DNA of 46,685 nt from Tetragenococcus halophilus subsp. flandriensis. GTDB taxonomy: Bacteria; Bacillota; Bacilli; Lactobacillales; Enterococcaceae. The notes below the pieces were generated by a model, which saw only the letters and a program-made list of their open reading frames with translations, was not told where the DNA came from and did not search any database. Position numbers and translations under genes: made by a program. Of the stretch, positions 14,835-23,144 are shown piece by piece (within the stretch, counting starts at the first letter, position 1; every line of letters starts with the position of its first letter). The stretch lies in NCBI RefSeq assembly GCF_030161475.1, contig NZ_BSUG01000038.1:1-46685 (forward strand). The letters are read 5' to 3'.

Positions 14835-15734
14835 TTATTTTTCCAGCCATTCATCAACGAGTTCTTGGTTTTCATCGATCCAATTTTCGGCACCTTCAGT
14901 TGGTTCTTCGTCTTCCTCTTCAGCTTCACTAACATAACTCATTAACTCATTAATTTGGTCATCGTCCATTTTCCAATTTTTCATCCATTGATCTATTTCC
15001 GGATAGTCTTCATCAAAACCTTGGCGTGTAGCATGATGAATTTTTTCAGCTTCGCCAAAGGCGTTTTGAGGGTCATCTAAATATTTTAAGTCCAATTCAG
15101 AAAACACACGATGAGGATTCCATAATGGTACTACAATATCCTCTTCATTATCGATTGATTTTTCTAATTCGGTCAACATAGCAGGTTCAGAGCTTGCGGT
15201 GAGTTCATAATCTAATCCATATTCGTCTATTACATCTTCTACGACTAACATGGTTCCTGCGCCAGCATCAAAACCAGTGATTTTCTGATCTAAATCTTCT
15301 TTATGGTCATTTAAATCTTCGATACTATTTACATCTTCCATATAACTTGGTACAACCAGTCCAACCTTTGCATTATCATACCAAGTCTCTTCTGAAAAAT
15401 TAACGGTGTCTTCATACTGTGATTTATATTCCGCATCTTGAACGGGTAGCCAAATTTCAGGGCTGATATCTAGTTCATCATTTTCAAGTGAGGACATTTG
15501 TGTGGCAATATCTAATAAGTGGAAGTTCACTTCATAGCCTTCTTCTTCTAAAAGCACTTTCCACATGTGCGTTACTGCGATATTTTCTTCCCAGCTAATT
15601 TGACCCATCTCAATAGTTCCTTTGTTATCTTCTGCAGCGTCTTCATTTGTTGTACCTTCACTACATGCACTTAGTACTAAAATAGAAATTGTTGTCATGA
15701 TAAAAATGAGTGTTTTTTGCTTTGAAAACTTAAT
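14835..15734 (-). CDS. Glycine betaine/choline-type ABC transporter binding lipoprotein
   Basis: An OpuAC/ProX-family substrate-binding protein. A basic start and hydrophobic stretch end in the lipobox L-S-A-C, so it is a lipoprotein on the outer face of the membrane. The mature domain has I-S-W-E-E-N-I-A near its start, E-I-W-L-P-V and P-L-W-N-P-H-R, whose Trp residues fit an aromatic cage for a quaternary amine. The start is uncertain. AAAAGGAG lies just before an ATT at 15734, which would give a normal signal peptide with AUU initiation; the only upstream alternative is a TTG at 15785 inside gbsR. No permease or ATPase is adjacent, so it must work with a distant system. The gbs context suggests choline or glycine betaine as ligand. 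Confidence 0.82.
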   Translation of the reverse strand: MKFSKQKTLIFIMTTISILVLSACSEGTTNEDAAEDNKGTIEMGQISWEENIAVTHMWKVLLEEEGYEVNFHLLDIATQMSSLENDELDISPEIWLPVQDAEYKSQYEDTVNFSEETWYDNAKVGLVVPSYMEDVNSIEDLNDHKEDLDQKITGFDAGAGTMLVVEDVIDEYGLDYELTASSEPAMLTELEKSIDNEEDIVVPLWNPHRVFSELDLKYLDDPQNAFGEAEKIHHATRQGFDEDYPEIDQWMKNWKMDDDQINELMSYVSEAEEEDEEPTEGAENWIDENQELVDEWLEK

Positions 15735-15747
15735 AATATCTCTCCTT

Positions 15748-16308
15748 TTAATTTTTTTCTGAGGTGTCTTTTGGCAAAAACTCAAAAATTTCTTCGGATT
15801 GAATACTGTGGACTAATTTTTCCAACCAATGATAATAAATTTTGGACTGGTTTAGTAATTCATAATGATCCCTCGCTTCTTCTTGTAAACTATCAGAAAC
15901 ATCCTCGTCATGAATAATTTCACAAAGTGTTTTTTCAGCATGGTGGATGGCTTTCATATTTGTTTTTACTTCCCGTTCCCACATCTGACAGAAATAGGAC
16001 ATAAAAGAATGAAAGAAATTTTTTTCTGCAGTATAAGTATGTTTTCTTGAACCACGTTGAAATTTCTTTTTTACCATTCCAATTTCTTGAAGATGTCGAA
16101 CGTTTGTACTCATACTAGGTTTACTCATTCCTAGCTTTTCCCGCATTTCATCTAAGTTCATTTGATCTTCAAAATACATTGTCGCGTATATTTTTCCAGC
16201 TGCTGGCGTTACGCCATATAAATCCATTGTTTCGGAGATAGCCTGTGTCACTTGATCTTCTGCATCTTCTAATTGTGCTTTTGCCTTCTCATCGTGGGAG
16301 TTGGTCAA
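15748..16308 (-). CDS. gbsR: GbsR-type choline-sensing repressor
   Basis: A 186-residue winged-helix protein of the GbsR branch of the MarR superfamily. The DNA-binding part is at residues 35-95 (A-A-G-K-I-Y-A-T-M, M-S-K-P-S-M-S-T-N-V-R-H-L, a wing with R-G-S-R-K-H-T-Y), followed by a long helical dimer and effector region. In Bacillus subtilis GbsR represses choline import and gbsAB and is released by choline. The start is a TTG with AGGAGG upstream. It is divergent from gbsA, with the shared 240-bp region carrying palindromes, and is followed on the same strand by the binding protein, whose probable ribosome site lies just past its stop. Confidence 0.88.
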   Translation of the reverse strand: MTNSHDEKAKAQLEDAEDQVTQAISETMDLYGVTPAAGKIYATMYFEDQMNLDEMREKLGMSKPSMSTNVRHLQEIGMVKKKFQRGSRKHTYTAEKNFFHSFMSYFCQMWEREVKTNMKAIHHAEKTLCEIIHDEDVSDSLQEEARDHYELLNQSKIYYHWLEKLVHSIQSEEIFEFLPKDTSEKN

Positions 16309-16458
16309 TATAAAGTCCTCCTATAATTCTGCGTCCACTTTGTTAAAATTATTCTTAATTACCTTAATGTTAATAATAAGGAAATAAATGAATTTGTCAA
16401 ATGGCTATTGATGAATAAAGATCTGTTCAATTGCAAAAGTAAAAGAACATAGATTCGT

Positions 16459-16534
16459 TTGACAGCATGAAATTTATTCGCTAATATTAAGATTAATCGA
16501 AACGTTAAATTTATATTTAACAAAATTAACGTTG
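16459..16534 (+). promoter_or_regulatory. gbsAB promoter and downstream GbsR operator candidate
   Basis: TTGACA (16459-16464), a 17-nt spacer and TAATAT (16482-16487) form a near-consensus promoter. Starting 14 nt after the -10 lie nested inverted repeats: GTTAAAT/ATTTAAC (16504-16521) and outer arms AACGTTAA/TTAACGTT (16501-16508, 16527-16534). An operator downstream of the start point fits the roadblock mode known for GbsR. A similar TTAATGTTAATAATAAGG stretch at 16363-16380 near the gbsR start may serve autoregulation. Confidence 0.65.
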
Positions 16535-16550
16535 GTTAGGAGGAATTTAT

Positions 16551-18020
16551 TTGGATGTAAAAAAACAATATATCAATGGGAAATGGGTGCTTGCTCTTTC
16601 TGGAGAGACAAGGGAAATTATCAACCCATTTGACCAAGAAGTAGTCGCGCTTGTTGCTGAAGGCAATGAAAAAGATGCCAAGTTAGCCATTGATGCAGCT
16701 AGAAATGCTTTTGATCAAGGAGATTGGGCGACAACATCAGCGACAGAAAGAGGAAATCTCGTTGGTGTTATTGCAGCACTTATCGAAAGAGATAAGGAAG
16801 AATTAGCGGAGTTAGAATCGCTTGATACAGGAAAAACAGTAGAAGAAAGCAGAGGTGATATGGAAGATATCGCGGGTGTGTTTCGATATTATGCAGAATT
16901 AGCTGATAAAGATGGCGGAGAAATTATCGATTCTCCTGTGCCAGATACTATTAGCAAGGTAGTTAAAGAACCTGTCGGCGTATGTGGACAAATTACGCCT
17001 TGGAATTATCCATTATTGCAAGCTTCTTGGAAATTAGCACCTGCGCTTGCTGCGGGGAATACATTAATTATGAAACCGAGTGAAATTACCCCTTTAACCA
17101 CCATAAAAGTGTTTGAACTGATGGAAGAAGCAGGTCTACCAAAAGGAGTTGCTAACCTTGTATTAGGAACGGGAGCAACGGTTGGAGAAGAATTGTCGAC
17201 TAACGAAAACGTTGATTTAATTTCCTTTACTGGCGGTATTGAAACAGGGAAACGTATTATGCGGTCGGCTAGCTCAAATGTAAAAAAACTAGCTTTAGAA
17301 CTTGGTGGGAAAAATCCGAACATCATTTTTGCGGATGCGGACTTTGATACCGCTGTAGATCAAGCAATGAATGCTGTCTTCTTTCATGCGGGACAAATTT
17401 GCTCCGCTGGGACACGCGTTATTGTAGAAGAAAGTATTCACGACGCGTTTGTTGAGGCATTAGTGGCGCGTGTTAAAAAAATTCATTTAGGAAGTGGATT
17501 TGAAGAAGATACGCAAATGGGGCCGTTAATTTCTCAAGAACACTTAGATAAAGTAAAAGCTTATGTAGAAGATGGAGTGAAAGAAGGAGCAAAAGTAGCG
17601 GTAGGCGGTTCTCGTCCTACTGATCCAAAATTGCAAAACGGCTTTTTCTATTTGCCGACTGTCTTGACTGAATGTACAACGGATATGAGTGTGGTCCAAC
17701 ACGAAGGGTTTGGTCCAGTCATTACAGTAGAAAGATTTCGTGATGAAAAAGAAGCTATTCGTTTAGCCAATGACTCGATTTATGGGTTAGCTGGCGGTGT
17801 CTGGACAAAGGATATTACAAAAGCCCAACGCTGTGTCGCTAAAATGCGCATGGGAACTGTTTGGATTAATGATGCGAATGTGTATTTCCCGCATGCGCCG
17901 TGGGGCGGTTTTAAACAATCAGGTATTGGCAGAGAATTAGGCAAGCCTGGCTTGGAAGAATATCAAGAAACAAAGCATGTTTACCATAACATTAATCCAG
18001 AACCAATCAATTGGTTCTAA
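16551..18020 (+). CDS. gbsA: Betaine aldehyde dehydrogenase
   Basis: A 489-residue NAD(P)-dependent aldehyde dehydrogenase that would oxidise betaine aldehyde to glycine betaine in the cytoplasm. It carries the cofactor-binding F-T-G-G-I-E-T-G, the general base Glu250 (L-E-L-G-G-K-N) and the nucleophile Cys284 (G-Q-I-C-S-A-G). The P-W-N-Y-P-L segment and the C-terminal G-G-F-K-Q-S-G-I-G-R-E-L-G are typical of betaine aldehyde dehydrogenases. The start is a TTG with AGGAGG seven nt upstream. It is the first gene of the gbsAB operon under GbsR control. The length is normal and no defect is seen. Confidence 0.95.
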   Translation: MDVKKQYINGKWVLALSGETREIINPFDQEVVALVAEGNEKDAKLAIDAARNAFDQGDWATTSATERGNLVGVIAALIERDKEELAELESLDTGKTVEESRGDMEDIAGVFRYYAELADKDGGEIIDSPVPDTISKVVKEPVGVCGQITPWNYPLLQASWKLAPALAAGNTLIMKPSEITPLTTIKVFELMEEAGLPKGVANLVLGTGATVGEELSTNENVDLISFTGGIETGKRIMRSASSNVKKLALELGGKNPNIIFADADFDTAVDQAMNAVFFHAGQICSAGTRVIVEESIHDAFVEALVARVKKIHLGSGFEEDTQMGPLISQEHLDKVKAYVEDGVKEGAKVAVGGSRPTDPKLQNGFFYLPTVLTECTTDMSVVQHEGFGPVITVERFRDEKEAIRLANDSIYGLAGGVWTKDITKAQRCVAKMRMGTVWINDANVYFPHAPWGGFKQSGIGRELGKPGLEEYQETKHVYHNINPEPINWF

Positions 18021-18076
18021 GGTAGAAAATTGAATCAAGAAATAAATATTAAAACAGATTTTTGGAGGAATATATA

Positions 18077-19285
18077 ATGAGCCTTAATATGAAAGTAGAG
18101 CATATGCATGAATTTCACCAATTTGAGTTACCAACAGCTATCAAGCATGGTATTGGTGCGATAAAACATGTAGGAGAAGAAGTGAAAAATTTAGGCGTTA
18201 CGAAGGCGTTGTTAGTAACAGACCCGGGGATTTATCAAGCGGGCGTCACTTCACCGATTGAGGAATCTTTAAAAAAAGCTGGGGTAGAAACTGTTCTATT
18301 TAACAAAGTAGAGCCAAACCCTCCTGTACGTTTAATTGCTGAAGGTTCAAGCCTTTATAAAGAAGAAGGCTGTAATGGACTTGTGGCAGTAGGTGGCGGT
18401 AGCTCCATGGATACTGCCAAAGGAATTGGCGTAGAAGCAACCCATGATGGAAGTGTATTGGATTACGAAGCAGCAGATGGGAAAAAACCACTAGAACGTC
18501 GTATTCCACCATTAACTACCATTCCAACGACTGCTGGAACGGGTTCAGAAGTAACTCAATGGGCGGTTATTACGGATGAAGAAAGAGAATATAAATTTAA
18601 TACAGGAGGCCCATTAATCGCTGCTTATTTAACGATTATTGATCCAGAGCTTCACGTTTCCATGCCGCCACATGTAACGGCGATGACAGGTGTTGACGCT
18701 TTAGCACATGCGATTGAGTGTTATACTATGCATTATGCCCAACCAGTGACAGATGCGGTCGCATTACTGGCGATGGAATACGTAGGAAAATATATTCGAC
18801 GCGCTTACTCAGATGGACAGGACATCGAAGCACGTTATGCGATGGCACAAGCGGCTATGTTGGCAGGATTATCTTATGGGAGTGCATCAGCCGGAGCAGC
18901 GCATGCGATGGCGCAAACGCTTGGCGGAATTATCCCAGTAGCACATGGTCAATGTGTGGCTGCAATGATGGGGCCTGTTATGGAATATAACTGGAAAGGT
19001 TATCCAGCAAAATTCGCCCGTATTGCAGAAGCATTAGGCGTTAACACTTTTGAAATGTCAACGGAAGAAGCGGCTAAAGCAGCTGTTAATGAGGTTTACC
19101 GAATGGTGGAAGATTTAGAAATTCCTAGCTTAGAAGCACAAGGGGTGTCTCCTGATATGACTGACCGGCTTGCAAAAGAAGCAATGAAGGATCCACAAAC
19201 CATCGGGAATCCAAGAGATCTCGATGAAGACGGATATAAATGGATTTATGGTCGTTGCTTCAATCAGATTGCTAAGACATTATAA
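18077..19285 (+). CDS. gbsB: Choline dehydrogenase, type III iron alcohol dehydrogenase
   Basis: A 402-residue group III alcohol dehydrogenase that would oxidise choline to betaine aldehyde, supplying GbsA. It shows the NAD-binding G-G-G-S-S-M-D-T-A-K, T-A-G-T-G-S-E-V, and the metal ligands in G-V-D-A-L-A-H-A-I-E, A-A-H-A-M-A and V-A-H-G-Q. The ATG at 18077 follows GGAGGAATATATA, whereas the in-frame TTG at 18062 overlaps that ribosome site. The gene starts 56 nt after gbsA and ends in a terminator, so gbsAB is a complete two-gene operon. Confidence 0.93.
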   Translation: MSLNMKVEHMHEFHQFELPTAIKHGIGAIKHVGEEVKNLGVTKALLVTDPGIYQAGVTSPIEESLKKAGVETVLFNKVEPNPPVRLIAEGSSLYKEEGCNGLVAVGGGSSMDTAKGIGVEATHDGSVLDYEAADGKKPLERRIPPLTTIPTTAGTGSEVTQWAVITDEEREYKFNTGGPLIAAYLTIIDPELHVSMPPHVTAMTGVDALAHAIECYTMHYAQPVTDAVALLAMEYVGKYIRRAYSDGQDIEARYAMAQAAMLAGLSYGSASAGAAHAMAQTLGGIIPVAHGQCVAAMMGPVMEYNWKGYPAKFARIAEALGVNTFEMSTEEAAKAAVNEVYRMVEDLEIPSLEAQGVSPDMTDRLAKEAMKDPQTIGNPRDLDEDGYKWIYGRCFNQIAKTL

Positions 19286-19303
19286 TCTGTTTATTGTAAA
19301 GAT

Positions 19304-19343
19304 CTCCAACTGGTCATTGAATTACTAGTTGGAGAATTTCTTT
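19304..19343 (+). terminator. Terminator of the gbsAB operon
   Basis: The arms CTCCAACTGGT and ACTAGTTGGAG are separated by a short loop and followed by AATTTCTTT. The T-run is weak but the stem is long. Confidence 0.7.
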
Positions 19344-19399
19344 AAACAATTTCTAATTAATATCTAGCTCATGGAATTTCATTGTGAAAAGATTAGTTT

Positions 19400-19561
19400 T
19401 TTACTTTTGGCTTGTGCTGTGGTTATCGCTTGGTCGGCTCCTTTATCTTCTGTTGTCGTATAGTGTTCTCTTCCATGAGTGTTTTCTCCAGATTTTATCA
19501 TTCATTAATAAGTAAATTCGTATCTAAATCAATACTCCCCTGCAAACGTAACTTTATTCAT
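19400..19561 (-). pseudogene. rbsK: N-terminal remnant of a ribokinase gene
   Basis: The minus strand starting at ATG 19561 aligns base by base with the start of the intact rbsK at 29798-30703. M-N-K-V-T-F-A-G matches M-N-K-A-T-I-V-G, and H-G-R-E-H-Y-T-T and K-G-A-D-Q-A-I match H-G-K-E-H-Y-T-A and K-G-A-N-Q-A-V. Stops and small indels break it, and nothing of the remaining 250 codons is left. From 19562 to 19830 I see no gene. Confidence 0.75.
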
Positions 19562-19837
19562 TTCAAAAGTCTCACTTTCGTGTTTAATCAGGATATTCTG
19601 CTGTAGATGGTTTGTTTGGAAATTCTGTATTCTTTTGCTTATTTTAAAATAGGCTAACGAAAAGCGCTATCCAAATTGATAGAAATTCAGATAAGTATGG
19701 AATAAGGAAGTTCCCGAATAAAAACTATGTATTTTCGGATAATTAAAGAAGGAATGTAACCTTGATAAAAAAGAACAATCTAAGACACCATTAATCCTAT
19801 GATGTCAGATTGTTCTAGTTTTTTTATCTATTCTGCA

Positions 19838-20377
19838 CTAAGTTCTATATATTCCATGTAGATATAAATCAATCATTTCCGAAATATTGTCTTTGGAGTT
19901 CGTATTATCTAAATAAGATGCCATTAAAATAAATAGCTGGCTAACCGCGAATTCGATATTGACAGATTCACGTAGTTTCGGACTGTTTTCTGTTAATAAG
20001 CGGACAAAAGGCGCTTTATAAGAATTTGAAAAAAGTTGATAAAGTTTTGTCGTCATTTCCTTAGGCAAAGAGTGTTGGACATCGTGCATCATGACAAAAA
20101 AATTAAAAGGATGTTTCTTCTTCAAAAATTCTACCATTGTTATTAATTTTGTTTCTAAATCAGGTGTTGAATCACAAACAATTTTTATTAAATTTTGCTC
20201 TATGTCTTTGGATAAACGCAACATCACAGCATAATAAATATCTTCTTTTTTCTTAAAATGATAGTAAATCGTAGGTTGGGTTACACCTAATAGTTCTGTG
20301 ATTTGTCTCGTAGATGTTGCTTGATAACCTTGGGTCATAAATAGTTGCTCTGCTATATCTAAGATTTTTTCATACAT
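19838..20377 (-). CDS. TetR-family regulator of the carotenoid operon
   Basis: A 179-residue TetR regulator. Residues 3-50 form the helix-turn-helix (A-E-Q-L-F, G-Y-Q-A-T-S-T-R-Q-I, Q-P-T-I-Y-Y-H-F-K-K-K-E-D) and the remainder is a helical ligand and dimer domain without recognisable specificity. The start is taken as the ATG at 20377 after AGGTGAC; the upstream ATG at 20407 lies inside crtM. As last gene of crtN-crtM-tetR it probably represses the operon through the palindromes upstream of crtN. An unidentified hydrophobic ligand is likely by family habit. Confidence 0.85.
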   Translation of the reverse strand: MYEKILDIAEQLFMTQGYQATSTRQITELLGVTQPTIYYHFKKKEDIYYAVMLRLSKDIEQNLIKIVCDSTPDLETKLITMVEFLKKKHPFNFFVMMHDVQHSLPKEMTTKLYQLFSNSYKAPFVRLLTENSPKLRESVNIEFAVSQLFILMASYLDNTNSKDNISEMIDLYLHGIYRT

Positions 20378-20393
20378 AAAGTCACCTAAGCTT

Positions 20394-21260
20394 TTAGTTT
20401 TCTGCATTACCTTCTATCGTTCGTATTAATTCCAATTTTTTTCGGGTACTCACCGCTTGTCTTTTGTTGAAAACGTCGTATTGGTTTCGTCTGATTTCTG
20501 GTAATAATTCTGCATAAATTATTATAGCACTTAGCAAAGGTTGACGTGCATCTTTTTTTATATAAGGCATCATGTTCAGGGACTTTTGGTAAAGTTTTTC
20601 GGCATACTTTGCTATAGATTCCCATAATTCAATGAAATTTTGTGTAACTTTTTGTTTTTTTAAATCTTCCATTGTGACATTATAGCGCTGCATTTCTTTT
20701 TGAGGTAAATAAATCCTTCCAATGTAAAGGTCTTCGCCAATGTCTCGTAAAATATTTGTTAATTGCATTGCTTCACCCAGTCTTTTAGCATGGGGAATAA
20801 TCTGATCTGTTTTGTCTGATAAAACGGGCAATAACATGAGTCCAACACTACCTGCGACATAGTAGGCGTATTCTGATAGCTCTTGCCAAGTTTGGGGTTG
20901 TTGGAAATTAAGGTCCATTCGCTGTCCCACTAACATGTCATAAAACGGGCGAATATCCATTGGAAATTCCTTAAATACTACTTCTAAGGCTAACCAAGTA
21001 GGCTCATTCGGAACATTCCCTGCTTCAAAGGCTGCTAATTGTTGAAACAATTCTTGTAGTTGTTCTGCATCTTTTTTTTCATCTACGATATCATCCGCCA
21101 TTCGGCAAAAGGCATAAATGGCATAAATGCTTTGAGCTTTCTTTTTTGGAAGTTGAGAAAATGCGGCATAAAAAGATTTTGAATGTCGTTGAATGATCTT
21201 TTCACAATAATCAAATTCTTTCTTTCGTTTTTTGAAATTATCAGTTGGCTTCATTATCAT
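20394..21260 (-). CDS. crtM: 4,4'-diapophytoene (dehydrosqualene) synthase
   Basis: A 288-residue head-to-head prenyl synthase that condenses two farnesyl diphosphates to 4,4'-diapophytoene. Both Mg-binding Asp motifs are present: D-D-I-V-D (56-60) and D-I-G-E-D (173-177), with the flanking R-I-Y-L-P and the S-F-Y-A-A-F of the phytoene/squalene synthase family. The start ATG at 21260 lies inside the end of crtN, with AGGAGC upstream, so the genes are translationally coupled. With CrtN it gives a C30 carotenoid, as in staphylococci and yellow enterococci, which can scavenge oxidants in the membrane. Confidence 0.94.
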   Translation of the reverse strand: MIMKPTDNFKKRKKEFDYCEKIIQRHSKSFYAAFSQLPKKKAQSIYAIYAFCRMADDIVDEKKDAEQLQELFQQLAAFEAGNVPNEPTWLALEVVFKEFPMDIRPFYDMLVGQRMDLNFQQPQTWQELSEYAYYVAGSVGLMLLPVLSDKTDQIIPHAKRLGEAMQLTNILRDIGEDLYIGRIYLPQKEMQRYNVTMEDLKKQKVTQNFIELWESIAKYAEKLYQKSLNMMPYIKKDARQPLLSAIIIYAELLPEIRRNQYDVFNKRQAVSTRKKLELIRTIEGNAEN

Positions 21261-22737
21261 CTCTTATCAGCTCCTCTACTGCCAGTTTGGCACTTTGCAT
21301 CACAATGGGAACGCCTGCACCCGGATGCACACTACTACCACAGAAATACAAACGGTCTGCATAATCAAATTTATTATGCGGCCGGTAGTAGTTACTCTGA
21401 GCTAAGGTGGGCTTCAAACCGAATGTTGCGCCATAGTAGGCGTTAAATTTTCGCTCAAACTCTTTAGGTGTAAAACAAGCTTCCATTACAATATGTTCGT
21501 CAATATCATTAAAAACTGAACGTTCCTTGATCAAGTGAATGATTTGGTCACGAAAGCCTTTTGTTGCTTTTGGCGACCAATCTTGATATTTGGATAACTC
21601 TGGTACCGGGACTAAGACGTATAATCCTTCTTGACCTTTGGGTGCTAATGTCTCATCCATTAAGGATGGACGATATAGATAAAAAGATGGATCCGAAGGT
21701 AACACGCCATTATCAAATAGATCATCAATATTTTTCTTGAAATCATCTGTAAAATAAATGCTGTGCAGGGTGCTTTCAGGGGATTTTTTATCTAATCCCA
21801 AATAAAGTAGAAAACATGAGCAAGAATAATCCATCGCGGCAATTTTTTTATTGCTATATTTTCCGCGCTTGTTTTCATCAGGAATCAATTTTTCCATTGC
21901 GTAAGGAAAATCTGCGCCACAGACTACGGCATCTGCGGCTACGAATTCGCCGTTTACCTTAATTCCTGTAGTTACTTTATTTTCAATGACGATTTCTTCT
22001 ACAGGTGTTGCATAATGACGCTTGCCACCTAATTCAGCAAAAAGGCGATCTAAGGATGTAGCTAATGTGTACATTCCGCCTTTGATAAAATGAATACCAT
22101 AAAATAGTTCAATCATGGGTATCATGGTGTATAATGAAGGACTTTGATAAGGAGAAACACCGATGTATAAGGTTTGAAAGGCGAGTGACTTTCTAAGACG
22201 ATCGTCTTTGACAAATTTTGAAATAGAAGAGTAAGCATCGTTAAAGGTCCTTAAACGTAACCCTGCGTATAAGGATTTTGGATTATAAAAATCCCAAAAA
22301 CCACGAAAAGATTGGGTAATAAAATGCTTTTTGGCAATTGTATATCGTTTATAGATATCAGCTAAAAAATGAAAATAGCCTTGCGCTTCTTCTTCGGAAA
22401 TGGCTTCTAAGGTTTTGGTTAATTCGGTTAAATCACTAGAAAATAATAAAGGAGCGTCCTCACGAAAAAACAATTCCAACATAGGTTCGACTTTTTTCAT
22501 AGGGATATATTCTTCTGGATCTCTTTTGCAAAATGTAAAAATTTCCTGATAAATTTCTGGCATCATCACAATGGTAGGTCCTATATCAAAAGTAAAACCC
22601 TTCTGTTTGATTTGATTCATTTTCCCGCCGACTTGTGTTTCTTTTTCATATAAGTGCACATTGTAGCCTAATTTTTGTAAACGAACCGCTGCGGACAATC
22701 CCGCACCCCCTGCGCCTATTACAACTATTTTTTCCAT
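21241..22737 (-). CDS. crtN: 4,4'-diapophytoene desaturase
   Basis: A 498-residue FAD-dependent desaturase converting 4,4'-diapophytoene stepwise to 4,4'-diaponeurosporene. The N-terminus has the dinucleotide fold I-G-A-G-G-A-G-L-S-A-A followed by Y-E-K-E-T-Q-V-G-G-K, and the C-terminus the carotenoid oxidase signature with F-C-G-S-S-V-H-P-G-A-G-V-P-I-V. The start is the ATG at 22737 after AAAGGGAG; an upstream in-frame start at 22770 has no ribosome site. It is first in the crtN-crtM-tetR operon. No later-step genes (crtP, crtQ, crtO) are present, so the end product is probably the yellow diaponeurosporene. Confidence 0.93.
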   Translation of the reverse strand: MEKIVVIGAGGAGLSAAVRLQKLGYNVHLYEKETQVGGKMNQIKQKGFTFDIGPTIVMMPEIYQEIFTFCKRDPEEYIPMKKVEPMLELFFREDAPLLFSSDLTELTKTLEAISEEEAQGYFHFLADIYKRYTIAKKHFITQSFRGFWDFYNPKSLYAGLRLRTFNDAYSSISKFVKDDRLRKSLAFQTLYIGVSPYQSPSLYTMIPMIELFYGIHFIKGGMYTLATSLDRLFAELGGKRHYATPVEEIVIENKVTTGIKVNGEFVAADAVVCGADFPYAMEKLIPDENKRGKYSNKKIAAMDYSCSCFLLYLGLDKKSPESTLHSIYFTDDFKKNIDDLFDNGVLPSDPSFYLYRPSLMDETLAPKGQEGLYVLVPVPELSKYQDWSPKATKGFRDQIIHLIKERSVFNDIDEHIVMEACFTPKEFERKFNAYYGATFGLKPTLAQSNYYRPHNKFDYADRLYFCGSSVHPGAGVPIVMQSAKLAVEELIRDDNEAN

Positions 22738-22813
22738 TTTTTCTCCCTTTTTAACAGCATTGTTTTTCACGTTTTATACATAAGTTTAAAAATCAACTAT
22801 ATATTTCAGGATT

Positions 22814-22914
22814 TTTTTACTTATCAGGTGATAAGTAAAAATTACCATAGTTTCAAAGTATTAATCAATTATTATGTTTCTAAGGCGTTTTTACTTACTA
22901 AATTGAAAGTAAAA
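22814..22914 (-). promoter_or_regulatory. Operator palindromes upstream of crtN
   Basis: A perfect palindrome with 13-bp arms (TTTTTACTTATCA and TGATAAGTAAAAA around GG) spans 22814-22841. A second, looser site with the same outer half (TTTTACTT and AAGTAAAA) spans 22889-22914. Both lie upstream of the crtN promoter region (TATAAA near 22765-22775 on the minus strand). They are the natural binding sites for the TetR protein encoded at the end of the operon. Confidence 0.65.
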
Positions 22915-23012
22915 TTGACACATATAGTAACAAAACTAAAATTTTAAACTTGCAAAAAAGGTAGTGTAACGAAAGTAAGTTTACAGAAATTTCTTGATAA
23001 AGGGAGTCATCC

Positions 23013-23072
23013 AGTGATATTTATATGAATATGGTACTTATCATAGTTCACTTTAAAAAATATCACTTTTTT
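23013..23072. terminator. Long-loop hairpin with T-run
   Basis: The arms AGTGATATTT and AAATATCACT surround a loop of about 37 nt and are followed by six T on the plus strand. It lies between the divergent crtN and the toxin-like gene. It could end a short unannotated transcript; I see no coding sequence in 22915-23130. Confidence 0.4.
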
Positions 23073-23144
23073 GTACTCTTTGGTTTAAATTATAAAATTA
23101 ATAGTATATAATAAATGAAATACAGATAGATGGAGGCAAAGCTA

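Noticed and set aside
14653-14937. A 94-codon plus-strand frame
   Set aside because: It spans the zeta-like scar, the palindrome and the antisense of the binding-protein gene; no coding features.
19412-19606. A 64-codon plus-strand frame with membrane-like residues
   Set aside because: It is the antisense of the ribokinase remnant, which explains its sequence.
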